A stretch of DNA of 64,000 nucleotides from Nonomuraea soli. GTDB lineage: Bacteria; Actinomycetota; Actinomycetes; Streptosporangiales; Streptosporangiaceae. Positions 25,556 to 35,837 of this stretch are shown here, one piece after another; the stretch's first letter is position 1, and each line of letters opens with the position of its first letter. Below the pieces are notes generated by a model. It was not told the origin of the DNA. It ran no database searches and saw only the letters and a program-made list of their open reading frames with translations. The DNA is taken from contig NZ_JACDUR010000010.1 of the NCBI RefSeq assembly GCF_013761175.1, positions 62,001 to 126,000 of the forward strand. The letters are read 5' to 3'. Position numbers and translations under genes: made by a program.

Positions 25556-26488
25556 ATGAGGAAACGGGGTCCGCTCAAAGGCAGCGGCGGAAAAGTACGT
25601 CGCAGTCTGGAAGGCAAGGGCGCGACGCCACCGAAGGAAGCGCGCCACTGGTACAAGGACAAGGCGCGCACCGAGCGCATCGCGCGTGAAGACCGCGGCG
25701 GAGGCTCCCGCCCGTCGTCCGCGCCGCGCCAGCGCAAGTCCGACGACGCGCCCGAGTACATCGGCGGCCGCAACCCGGTCGCCGAGGCCCTCGCCGCCGG
25801 CGTGCCCGCCTCGGCGCTCTACGTCGCCTCGCGCCTCGACGGCGACGACCGCGTGCGCGCCTCGCTCAAGCTCGCCGCCGAGCGCGGCATCGCCCTGCTC
25901 GAGGTCAGCCGCGACAAGCTCGACCGCCTCACCGAGGGCGCCGTCCACCAGGGCATCGCCCTCCAGATCCCGGCCTACGACTACGCGCACCCGTCCGAAC
26001 TCATCGAGATCGCCCAGGACGCCGCCGAGATCCCGCTGATCGTCGCCCTCGACGGCGTCACCGACCCGCGCAACCTCGGCGCCATCGCCCGCTCCGCCAC
26101 CGCCTTCGGCGCCCACGGCCTCCTCGTCCCGTCCCGCCGCTCCGCCGGCGTCACCGGCGGCGCCTGGAAGACCTCCGCCGGCACCCTCGCCACCATGCGC
26201 GTCGCCCGCGCCGCCAACCTCACCGCCGCCCTGCGCGAATACCGCGAGGCCGGCATCTTCGTCGTCGGCCTCGACGGCGAGGCGACCGTGGACCTCGACG
26301 AGGTGTCACTCCTCGGCGAACCTCTCGTCATCGTGGTCGGTTCAGAGGGCAAGGGACTGTCGCGGCTGGTGCGGGAGCAGTGCGACTACGTGGCACGCAT
26401 CCCCATGTTCGCGGCGGCGGAGTCGCTGAACGCGGGGGTCGCGGCGGGGATCGCGTTGTACGAGGTCGCTCGTCAGCGGCGCCGGTGA
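25556..26488 (+). CDS. rlmB: 23S rRNA (guanosine-2'-O-)-methyltransferase
   Basis: This 310-residue SpoU/TrmH-type enzyme methylates a ribose in 23S rRNA. An Arg/Lys-rich N-terminal extension (about 65 residues) precedes the substrate-binding domain (YIGGRNPVAEALAAGVPAS), followed by the knotted SPOUT domain with motif 1 DGVTDPRNLGAIARSATAFG, motif 2 VIVVGSEGKGLSRLV and motif 3 SLNAGVAAGIALYEV. It starts 10 bases after cysS, so the two are co-transcribed. Basic N-terminal extensions are usual in actinobacterial copies. Confidence 0.92.
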   Translation: MRKRGPLKGSGGKVRRSLEGKGATPPKEARHWYKDKARTERIAREDRGGGSRPSSAPRQRKSDDAPEYIGGRNPVAEALAAGVPASALYVASRLDGDDRVRASLKLAAERGIALLEVSRDKLDRLTEGAVHQGIALQIPAYDYAHPSELIEIAQDAAEIPLIVALDGVTDPRNLGAIARSATAFGAHGLLVPSRRSAGVTGGAWKTSAGTLATMRVARAANLTAALREYREAGIFVVGLDGEATVDLDEVSLLGEPLVIVVGSEGKGLSRLVREQCDYVARIPMFAAAESLNAGVAAGIALYEVARQRRR

Positions 26489-26509
26489 GCGTCTAGACTG
26501 TTAGGCCGT

Positions 26510-26582
26510 GCCGACTTAGCTCAATCGGTAGAGCATCTGTCTTGTAAACAGAAGGTCAGGGGTTCGATTCCCCTAGTCGGCT
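26510..26582 (+). tRNA. tRNA-Thr (anticodon UGU)
   Basis: The acceptor arms GCCGACT and AGTCGGC pair over 7 bp, with discriminator T. The D arm (GCTCAATCGGTAGAGC) is present, the anticodon loop is CTTGTAA in a 5-bp stem (TCTGT/ACAGA), giving anticodon TGT. The T arm has GGGG-TTCGATT-CCCC. CCA is not encoded. It lies 21 bases after rlmB and before a terminator. Confidence 0.97.
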
Positions 26583-26588
26583 CTGCTG

Positions 26589-26628
26589 CACGAAGGCCCT
26601 TCCGGGTGATCCGGGGAGGGCCTTCGTG
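26589..26628 (+). terminator. Terminator after tRNA-Thr
   Basis: CACGAAGGCCCT pairs with AGGGCCTTCGTG around a 16-base region that can itself pair in part (CCGG/CCGG). It starts 6 bases after the tRNA end. Confidence 0.85.
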
Positions 26629-26714
26629 GTCTCAGGGCGGCGGCGACCTACTCGTGATGCCAGACCACGGGGCCTGATCCGCGCGCCATGCTGCCCCGCA
26701 GTCGGCAATCCGCC

Positions 26715-27881
26715 TCAAGGGGATGGGGAGAGGGCTCGGGGTCGGTATCTGATGCGCCACAGCGGTCCGAGCAGTAGCAGGGTGACGACGATCCAGCCGG
26801 GAGATCCCAGGCCGAACACGCCGACCACGAGTGGCAGCAGCGTGGTGGGGAGGGCGTAGGCCCACGTCCAACGTCGTTCGGCGCCGGCCGTGGCGCCCAG
26901 CAGCGTCGACGCCGCGAAGGTGGCGGTGAGCCCGAGGCACATCACGGTCAACACGCCTCCCGGAAGCGGTGAGTCCGGATGTTCCGCGCTCACCCCGAGT
27001 CCGGCGGCAAGCGCGGCGATCCCTCCGGTCATCACGAAGTGCGCGGGCAGCAGGGCTGCGGGTCTTGGCCGGTGGCCGGGAGGCAGAGGGGCGGAGCTGA
27101 CTCCGTACTGGAAGGCGAGCCACCACAGGGCGACCACCATGGCGAAGGCGGCAAGGGCGGTCAGGCCGAGGGAGAAGTCCCATGGCGTCGCGGAAGCGCC
27201 GACCACGACCTGCATGACCGCCTCGCCCAGCACGATGATCACGAACAGGCCGAGCCGCTCCTCCAGATGACTGATGTCCAGTGCTCCGAGCGTGGCCCGT
27301 TCCCGGGACTTGTGCTGGAGCTCCCTCTTGCGGATGCGCGTCATGATGCGGTCGGGGTGGCGGCTCCGCCGTACTGAGATCAGAACGTCGAACACGATGC
27401 CGATGAACCACAGCTGGTAGGTCAGCGGTGGATCCAGGAAGAGGGAGGCGATCCACGGTCCCAGCGCCAGTCCGCGACCCAGCTGGACTGCGGGCCAGGA
27501 GGTGACCACCGTGCCCGCGCGGCGCAGGGTGCCGCCGACGGCCATCCGGCAGATGACGTAGGCGAGGGCGAAGGCGAAGTCGCGGGTGTCTTGCACCTCC
27601 GGCAGCCGGTGGTCCACACCGGGTACCGCCGCGGCCATGACACCCATGCCGAACATGCCGACCAGCACCGAACGCGTTCTCACCCGGTCGGCGACCACGT
27701 TGGCGTACAGCGTGTAGGAGATCCACACGCTCCAGATGGCGTAGAACAGCATGAACGTGACGATCGCGCTGCCCAAGGTCGGCTCGTGCAGCCGATGCGC
27801 CAGCTGGACGACGGCCACGACCACGACGAGGTCGAAGAAGAGCTCAAGCCAGCTGGCGTGCCGTTCCCCCGATACGGTCAC
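26715..27881 (-). CDS. LtrA (low-temperature requirement A) family membrane protein
   Basis: The 388-residue protein has about eleven membrane helices. The N-terminus ASWLELFFDLVVVVAVVQLAH is the LtrA family signature, and HLEERLGLFVIIVLGEAVMQV near residue 210 is the second conserved block. LtrA was named from a cold-sensitive Listeria mutant; its transport or signalling role is not known. The start MTVSGERHASW is directly supported, and it is divergent from the downstream acetyltransferase. The C-terminus ends in a Ser-Pro-rich tail. Confidence 0.85.
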   Translation of the reverse strand: MTVSGERHASWLELFFDLVVVVAVVQLAHRLHEPTLGSAIVTFMLFYAIWSVWISYTLYANVVADRVRTRSVLVGMFGMGVMAAAVPGVDHRLPEVQDTRDFAFALAYVICRMAVGGTLRRAGTVVTSWPAVQLGRGLALGPWIASLFLDPPLTYQLWFIGIVFDVLISVRRSRHPDRIMTRIRKRELQHKSRERATLGALDISHLEERLGLFVIIVLGEAVMQVVVGASATPWDFSLGLTALAAFAMVVALWWLAFQYGVSSAPLPPGHRPRPAALLPAHFVMTGGIAALAAGLGVSAEHPDSPLPGGVLTVMCLGLTATFAASTLLGATAGAERRWTWAYALPTTLLPLVVGVFGLGSPGWIVVTLLLLGPLWRIRYRPRALSPSP

Positions 27882-28054
27882 TCACCGAGATTAGCCGTTC
27901 GGGCTGGTGACGGCCTGGGAGCGCGCCCAACGTTCGCGGGCCGGCGCAGGGTACGGGGATTGTGCTGGCCGGAGCGCGCAGATCAGGGGCCGCCGGGGGA
28001 GCTTTCCGCCGAGGCGGGTGAGGGATGGTGGCTACCGTGGCGAGGTGGTGACTT

Positions 28055-28583
28055 ATGGAGATGCCGACCGAGTTGGTGACCGAGCGGCTGCGGTTGCGGC
28101 AGTGGGTGGCGGCCGATGCCGAGGGGTATCGCGGCCTGTGGCTGGAACGAGACCCGCGAGCGCTGCGCCGCATCGGCGCCGATGGACGTCCGACGGTCGA
28201 CGACTTCCGCGCCTGGATTCTCGACGACCCCCTGACGAAGGAGGCCGGTCTCGGCCTGATGCCGATCGAGTTGCGCGCCACCGGTGAGTTCATCGGGTAT
28301 TGCGGTCTGATCGTCGGCCAGGCGTCGTTCGACGAGCCCGAGATCGCCTACGAACTGGCGCGGCGCGCTCACGGGCATGGTTACGCGACGGAGGCGGCCC
28401 GGGCTGTGGTCGAGGCGGCTGCCCGCACGGGGCGGCGGCGGTTGTGGGCGACGGTGCGGGAGTGGAACGCGCCCGTCGTTCCGCGTGCTTGAGAAGGTCG
28501 GTTTCCATCGGAGCGGGCGCGTCACGGAGGATGCCGAGCGCGGCGATTCGGTCTGGATGACGCGCGTGCTCGAGCCGGGGTAG
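28055..28583 (+). pseudogene. GNAT acetyltransferase disrupted by a frameshift
   Basis: The first frame encodes a RimJ/RimL-like acetyltransferase (ELVTERLRLRQWVAADAEGY through FDEPEIAYELARRAHGHGYA to ATVREWNAP), then runs out of frame into a stop at about 28492. The missing C-terminus continues in the next frame as SFRVLEKVGFHRSGRV and ends at the TAG at 28581-28583. The break is in the CCC run at 28472-28474; removing one C restores NAPSFRVLEKVGF, the normal family sequence. This is either a true inactivating insertion or an assembly error. The ATG at 28055 follows GAGGTGG. Confidence 0.8.
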
Positions 28584-28584
28584 G

Positions 28585-28614
28585 GCTGTGCCGGGCGGGT
28601 GGGCCCGGCACAGC
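28585..28614. terminator. Hairpin after the disrupted acetyltransferase gene
   Basis: GCTGTGCCGGGC and GCCCGGCACAGC make a 12-bp perfect stem with loop GGGTGG, right after the stop. The right arm seeds the repeat field that follows. Confidence 0.75.
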
Positions 28615-28752
28615 TCCCGGCATAGCCGCCCCGGCACAGCCCCCCGGCACAGACGCCCCGGCAGAGCCGCCCGGCAGAGCCGCCCGGCAGAGCCGCCCGG
28701 CAGAGCCGCCCGGCAGAGCCGCCCGGCACAGAGCCCCCCGGCACACCCGGGG
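28607..28752. repeat. GC-rich tandem repeat field (13-bp unit GGCAGAGCCGCCC)
   Basis: Five perfect 13-bp copies occupy 28660-28724, flanked on both sides by degenerate copies with variants such as GGCACAGCCCCCC. Because 13 is not divisible by 3, three minus-strand frames each give a 13-residue repeat (units like GGSAGRLCRAALP), so long ORFs here are artefacts. The field lies in the 412-base stretch without a large gene between 28584 and 28995. Confidence 0.85.
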
Positions 28753-28782
28753 GTGGCTAGTGACTTTCGAGACGGGGGATGG

Positions 28783-28851
28783 CTAGTTCCATTCGAGGCT
28801 GGGTGCGCCCCAGTCGACACTCGGCGTGCCCCACACGTAGGCCCGGTTCAT
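28783..28851 (-). CDS. Undescribed 22-residue Trp-rich peptide with WG.PS heptad repeat
   Basis: An ATG at 28851 follows a strong AGAGGAGA ribosome site with six bases of spacing and encodes MNRAYV, then the heptads WGTPSVD and WGAPSLE, then WN before a TAG at 28783. The heptads differ only at the third position and by conservative V/L and D/E changes. It lies downstream of the chitinase hairpin terminator on the same strand, so it probably has its own promoter. No modifying enzyme is beside it. I do not recognise the family; it could be a peptide signal, a RiPP-type precursor or a regulatory leader, and it may be too short for automatic annotation. Confidence 0.6.
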   Translation of the reverse strand: MNRAYVWGTPSVDWGAPSLEWN

Positions 28852-28948
28852 ACGGGTCTCCTCTCGTCGTTGGATGATCTCGACGGTATGAGCAGCCCGT
28901 ATAGAGACCCCGAGCCCGGACGTATAGGCGGGCGCATAAACGAAGAAC

Positions 28949-28980
28949 GAGCGCGGCTCCCGAAGGAACCGCGCCCGCTC
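28949..28980 (-). terminator. Imperfect hairpin after the chitinase gene
   Basis: GCGGCTCC pairs with GGAACCGC (one mismatch) inside an outer GAGC/GCTC pair with a small bulge, starting 16 bases beyond the chitinase stop. It separates the chitinase from the 22-residue peptide gene. Confidence 0.6.
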
Positions 28981-28995
28981 GGACGAGTCGAACCC

Positions 28996-30912
<1,917 letters not shown>

Positions 30913-30953
30913 GTTCTGCTCCGGCTGAAGGGGGTGGGAGCAAGGAAACTATT

Positions 30954-30966
30954 AGGAAAGTTTCCT
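30954..30966. promoter_or_regulatory. Candidate chitinase operator AGGAAAGTTTCCT
   Basis: This 13-base palindrome with a single central base lies about 45 bases upstream of the chitinase ATG. A partial copy (AAGGAAACTATT) is 12 bases closer to the gene. Similar GGAAAGTTTCC-type palindromes are found at glycan-utilisation genes controlled by ROK- or LacI-type repressors in actinomycetes, as far as I recall. Confidence 0.55.
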
Positions 30967-30993
30967 TTATATTTAGCCGGAAAGTATCCCGAC

Positions 30994-32208
30994 TCACCGG
31001 GGCAAGTCAAGGGCCCCCTGGCGGACCAGCAGGAAACCCGCGAGCAGTGCCAGGGCGACCGTCGGCACGATCAGCAGGAAGCTGAACAGGTCCTGCGCCC
31101 CCACGATCGGATGCCCGCCGATCAACGCCGTGACCCCGCGCAGCCCGAGACTGCCGACGGTCAGCGTGAAGAAGCCGCCGACCACCAGCTCCAGCCGCGG
31201 AGGAAGGGCGGGCGATCGTGCCAGCAGCGTCGCGGCGGCGCCCAGGGCCGCGCCGGCCACGAGGGTGCCGACGAGCTCGCCGCCGAGCTTGGCGAAGCCG
31301 GCGTACAGCAGGTAGGTGCCCATCGTGAGCGCGGCCATGATCGGGACGTTGCGCAGGCTCGCGTTGAAGGTCAGCGCCAGGCCGACGGTGAACGGGATCC
31401 AGGCCAGCACGATGAACCAGAACGGCAGGGTCCCTGGCTGGGACGCCTCGAAGAGCGCCTGCCGTCCGGCCCCGGTGGCCTGTGCGGCCAGCTCCACGCC
31501 GATGATGATCTGGACGAGGATGAAGCTCGCCCACACCAGCCGGGTGGCGCCGGCCGAGATGCGGCCCACGGCCAGTTCCGCGGAGGCGGCCGACAGGTAG
31601 TCGCCGGGGATCACGATGAACAGCGCGGGCAGCATCAGCATCACAGGGCCGGTCGCGTAGGCGGCCTCGGCGAACACCGTGAGCGTGAGGCAGCCGACCA
31701 CGAACGAGCCGATGAGCGGCAGTAGCGGCTCCCATCGGCGGCCGGTGAAGGCGACGAAGAGCACCCCCATGACCGCCCCGAGCGCCACCGTGGTCAGCAG
31801 CTCCGTCCAGGTCGGCACGAGGCTCGGGGCGAAGCATGCGGTGAAGAGGACGACGCCGACGATCCTCAGCCACCAGGGGTAGAGCGGGGGCGCGGCGAGA
31901 ATCGTGTCGAGCCGCCGCCTGGCCTCTGCGAGGGACAGGCCCGCGTGCATCTCGGTGACGAGTTGCTTGGCCTGTTCCAGGCGTCTGAGCGACAGGCCGG
32001 GCATGGTCTCGATGACGTCGACGGTGCTGGTGGTGCCGTCGTCGATGCGCAGGATGAGCTGGTCGGGCAGGACGAGCAGGTCGGCGTCGAGGCCGTGGGC
32101 CGCGCCGACCCGCCTGACCGATTCGCGCACGACGAAGACGCCCTCGGCGCTGCCCGCCAGCAGCAGCCTGGCCACGTCGGTGAGCAGTGCCCGCGCGTCA
32201 TCCTTCAT
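30994..32208 (-). CDS. ThrE-family threonine/serine exporter
   Basis: The 404-residue protein fits the ThrE family (PF06738 plus PF12821): an N-terminal soluble part with GVFVVRESVRRVGAAHGL and a C-terminal bundle of about ten membrane helices beginning at WWLRIVGVVLFTACFAPSLV. The segment MLMLPALFIVIPGDYLS is the conserved periplasmic-facing loop. In Corynebacterium glutamicum ThrE exports L-threonine and L-serine; the substrate is inferred here. The ATG at 32208 lies near an inverted repeat at 32224-32245. Confidence 0.85.
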   Translation of the reverse strand: MKDDARALLTDVARLLLAGSAEGVFVVRESVRRVGAAHGLDADLLVLPDQLILRIDDGTTSTVDVIETMPGLSLRRLEQAKQLVTEMHAGLSLAEARRRLDTILAAPPLYPWWLRIVGVVLFTACFAPSLVPTWTELLTTVALGAVMGVLFVAFTGRRWEPLLPLIGSFVVGCLTLTVFAEAAYATGPVMLMLPALFIVIPGDYLSAASAELAVGRISAGATRLVWASFILVQIIIGVELAAQATGAGRQALFEASQPGTLPFWFIVLAWIPFTVGLALTFNASLRNVPIMAALTMGTYLLYAGFAKLGGELVGTLVAGAALGAAATLLARSPALPPRLELVVGGFFTLTVGSLGLRGVTALIGGHPIVGAQDLFSFLLIVPTVALALLAGFLLVRQGALDLPR

Positions 32209-32223
32209 GGCCTGTGCTTACCC

Positions 32224-32245
32224 ATAGTGATCGAATTGTCACTAT
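32224..32245. promoter_or_regulatory. Dyad ATAGTGA-N8-TCACTAT upstream of thrE
   Basis: Seven-base arms are perfect mirror images around an 8-base AT-rich spacer. It lies 16 bases upstream of the ThrE start and about 40 bases from the small membrane protein start, in a divergent promoter region. It resembles a GntR-, MarR- or TetR-type operator; the partner is not in this window. Confidence 0.5.
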
Positions 32246-32285
32246 AGGGGAGTCCGATAGAATACGATCAATCTCGGGAGGCATC

Positions 32286-32399
32286 ATGCAGAAGAAGTTC
32301 AGCATCGGCCAGGCGATCCTGCTGTTGCTCCTCATGGTGTTCGCGGTCATCTGTGTCGTCATGACCGCTAACGGCACCTTGCCCAGCTTCCTCATGTGA
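32286..32399 (+). CDS. 37-residue single-pass membrane peptide
   Basis: The ATG at 32286 follows GGGAGGCATC, a good ribosome site, and starts MQKKFSIGQ. A long hydrophobic helix (AILLLLLMVFAVICVVM) occupies residues 10-28, then a short polar tail to the stop. It is on the plus strand between divergent ThrE and convergent proS. Such tiny membrane proteins are often missed. There is no recognised family; translation is likely given the ribosome site and hydrophobic consistency. Confidence 0.6.
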   Translation: MQKKFSIGQAILLLLLMVFAVICVVMTANGTLPSFLM

Positions 32400-32420
32400 A
32401 GCCGGGAAAGGCGCCCGCGT

Positions 32421-33833
<1,413 letters not shown>

Positions 33834-33916
33834 GCGGGCGAGGATAGCGAGCGGAAAACCGGTTGCCCTCGAATTATCGCTCTGCTCAACTGAACGGCGA
33901 GGAAAGGAGCACGGGC

Positions 33917-34027
33917 ATGAGGCGCACGTCGATGCGAGAGACGCGACATTCATCCATCGACGACAAGGGCCTGACGCCTAGTGCAATCGCTGAATCTCGG
34001 GATCCTGGCGCATGTAGACGCCGGTAA
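33917..34027 (+). promoter_or_regulatory. Possible upstream ORF overlapping the GTPase start
   Basis: An ATG at 33917 with a good AAAGGAG ribosome site opens a 36-codon frame (MRRTSMRETRHSSIDDKGL...) that ends at the TAA at 34025-34027, 44 bases inside the GTPase gene in another frame. The GTPase GTG at 33981 has only a weak ribosome site. TetM-type genes are often controlled by leader peptides, so this frame might couple or attenuate translation. It may also be chance. Confidence 0.4.
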
Positions 34028-35834
34028 GACCAGCCTGACCGAGCGGCTGCTGTTCGCCGCCGGTGTCATCGACTCCCTGGGGAGTGTCGATGACGGCAGC
34101 ACCCAGACCGACTCCCTGGCGCTGGAGCGCCGTCGCGGCATCACCATCAAGTCCGCGGTCGCCTCCTTCGCCGTCGACGATCTCACCGTCAACCTGATCG
34201 ACACCCCCGGTCACCCGGACTTCATCGCCGAGGTGGACCGGGTGCTCAGCGTGCTCGACGGGGCGGTGCTGGTCGTCTCCGCCGTGGAAGGGGTGCAGGC
34301 CCAGACCAGGGTGCTGATGCGCGCCCTGCGCCGCCTGCGCATCCCCACGATCGTCTTCGTCAACAAGATCGACCGCATGGGCGCTCGTGCGGACCTCGGC
34401 ATCCCGGGCTCGGCGCCCGTGGGCCGGATCCGCGACGCGGGCACGCGGCGGGCGGCGTTCGTGCCGTACGGCCCCGCCGAGCTGACCGAGCTGCTGGCCG
34501 AGCACGACGACGAGGCCCTGGCCGCCTATCTCGACGGGCGTACGGTCACCCGCTCGCGGCAGGTCATGCCCGTCTTCTACGGCTCGGCGATCACCGGCGC
34601 GGGAGTGCAGGAGCTGATGCGCGGCATCAGGGCCTGGCTGCCCGCGGCGCAGGGCGACCCCGACGGCGCTGTCGAGGGCACCGTGTTCAAGATCGAGCGC
34701 GGAGCCGCAGGGGAGAAGATCGCCTACGTGCGGATGTTCTCCGGGACACTCCACGTGCGCGACCGGCTGCCGAGCGGGCGGAAGATCACCGCGGTGCAGG
34801 ACGTCGTCGGCAAGGGCAGCTCGCTGCCCGCCGGTCACATCGGCAGGGTGTGGGGCCTCGACGACGCCAGGATCGGCGACCCGCTGGGAGCCGCCCGCAC
34901 CACCGGACGCGTCTTCGCGCCGCCCACCCTGGAGACCGTCGTGGAGTCGCCCGACAAGGGCGCGCTCCAGGCGGCGCTGATCCAGCTCGCCGAGCAGGAC
35001 CCGCTGATCAACCTCCGCCAGGACGACCTGCGCGGGGAGTTGTCGCTGTCGCTCTACGGCGAGGTGCAGAAGGAGGTCATCCAGGCGACCCTGGCCGACG
35101 ACTTCGGCATCGAGGCGGGCTTCCGCGAGTCGACCACGCTCTGTGTCGAGCGGCCGCTGGGCAGCGGGGAGGCGGTGGAGTTCAACGGCAAGGACGGCAA
35201 TCCCTTCCTGGCCACGGTCGGGCTCCGCGTCGAACCGGCCGAGCCGGGCGACGGTGTCACCTTCCGCCTCGGCGTCTCCCTGGGCGACATGCCGTACGCG
35301 TTCTTCAAGACGGTCGAGGACACCGTCCACGAGACCCTGCGCGAGGGGTTGCACGGCTGGCAGGTCGCCGACTGCGTCGTGACCATGACGCACTGCGGCT
35401 ATTCGCCCAAGCAGAGCGCCATGCACGCCGGCTTCGACAAGAGCATGTCGAGCACCGGCGCCGACTTCCGGGGGCTGACGCCGCTGGTGCTGATGGAGGC
35501 GCTGAAGCGGGCGGGCACGCGGGTGCTGGAGCCGGTGCATCGTTTCCGGCTGGAGCTCCCGCCTGACACCCTGGGCGTGGTGCTCCCGGCGCTGGCCAAG
35601 CTGAGCGCCGTGCCGTACACCGCCGGGCCGGTCGTCGAGGGGGAGATCCCCGCCGGGCGTGTGCACACGCTGCAGCTGGAGCTGCCGACGCTCACCCGTG
35701 GCGAGGGGCTGCTGGAGAGCGACTTCGCGCGCTACGAGCCGGTCAAGGGGGCTCCCCCGGAGCGGCGCAGGACCGACCACAACCCGCTGGACCGCAAGGA
35801 GTATCTGCTCCACGTGATGAGGAGGGTCGGCTGA
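33981..35834 (+). CDS. TetM/OtrA-like ribosomal protection GTPase
   Basis: The 617-residue protein resembles tetracycline ribosomal protection proteins, EF-G relatives that free ribosomes of tetracycline. It has GTPase motifs G1 AHVDAGKTSLTE, G2 RRRGITIKS, G3 DTPGHPDF and G4 NKIDRMGA, then domain II (EGTVFKIERG), domain III, domain IV (YAFFKTVEDTVHETLREGL) and domain V ending LDRKEYLLHVMRRV. TetM is about 639 residues. The start is fixed because an in-frame TGA lies three codons before the GTG. True resistance, or a housekeeping paralogue, cannot be told apart by sequence alone. It is divergent from proS. Confidence 0.85.
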   Translation: MQSLNLGILAHVDAGKTSLTERLLFAAGVIDSLGSVDDGSTQTDSLALERRRGITIKSAVASFAVDDLTVNLIDTPGHPDFIAEVDRVLSVLDGAVLVVSAVEGVQAQTRVLMRALRRLRIPTIVFVNKIDRMGARADLGIPGSAPVGRIRDAGTRRAAFVPYGPAELTELLAEHDDEALAAYLDGRTVTRSRQVMPVFYGSAITGAGVQELMRGIRAWLPAAQGDPDGAVEGTVFKIERGAAGEKIAYVRMFSGTLHVRDRLPSGRKITAVQDVVGKGSSLPAGHIGRVWGLDDARIGDPLGAARTTGRVFAPPTLETVVESPDKGALQAALIQLAEQDPLINLRQDDLRGELSLSLYGEVQKEVIQATLADDFGIEAGFRESTTLCVERPLGSGEAVEFNGKDGNPFLATVGLRVEPAEPGDGVTFRLGVSLGDMPYAFFKTVEDTVHETLREGLHGWQVADCVVTMTHCGYSPKQSAMHAGFDKSMSSTGADFRGLTPLVLMEALKRAGTRVLEPVHRFRLELPPDTLGVVLPALAKLSAVPYTAGPVVEGEIPAGRVHTLQLELPTLTRGEGLLESDFARYEPVKGAPPERRRTDHNPLDRKEYLLHVMRRVG

Positions 35835-35837
35835 GGG

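Noticed and set aside
28607..28752. CRISPR-like array
   Set aside because: The 13-bp units are back-to-back without spacers and no cas genes are present.
27983..28820. Three minus-strand frames with 13-residue repeats (GGSAGRLC-like)
   Set aside because: They arise from a 13-bp nucleotide repeat read in three frames; the pattern is of the DNA, not of a protein.
33978..35813. Long minus-strand frame (611 codons) across the GTPase gene
   Set aside because: It is a GC-skewed antisense shadow of a well-supported GTPase; its translation is Arg/Gly/His-rich with no family pattern.
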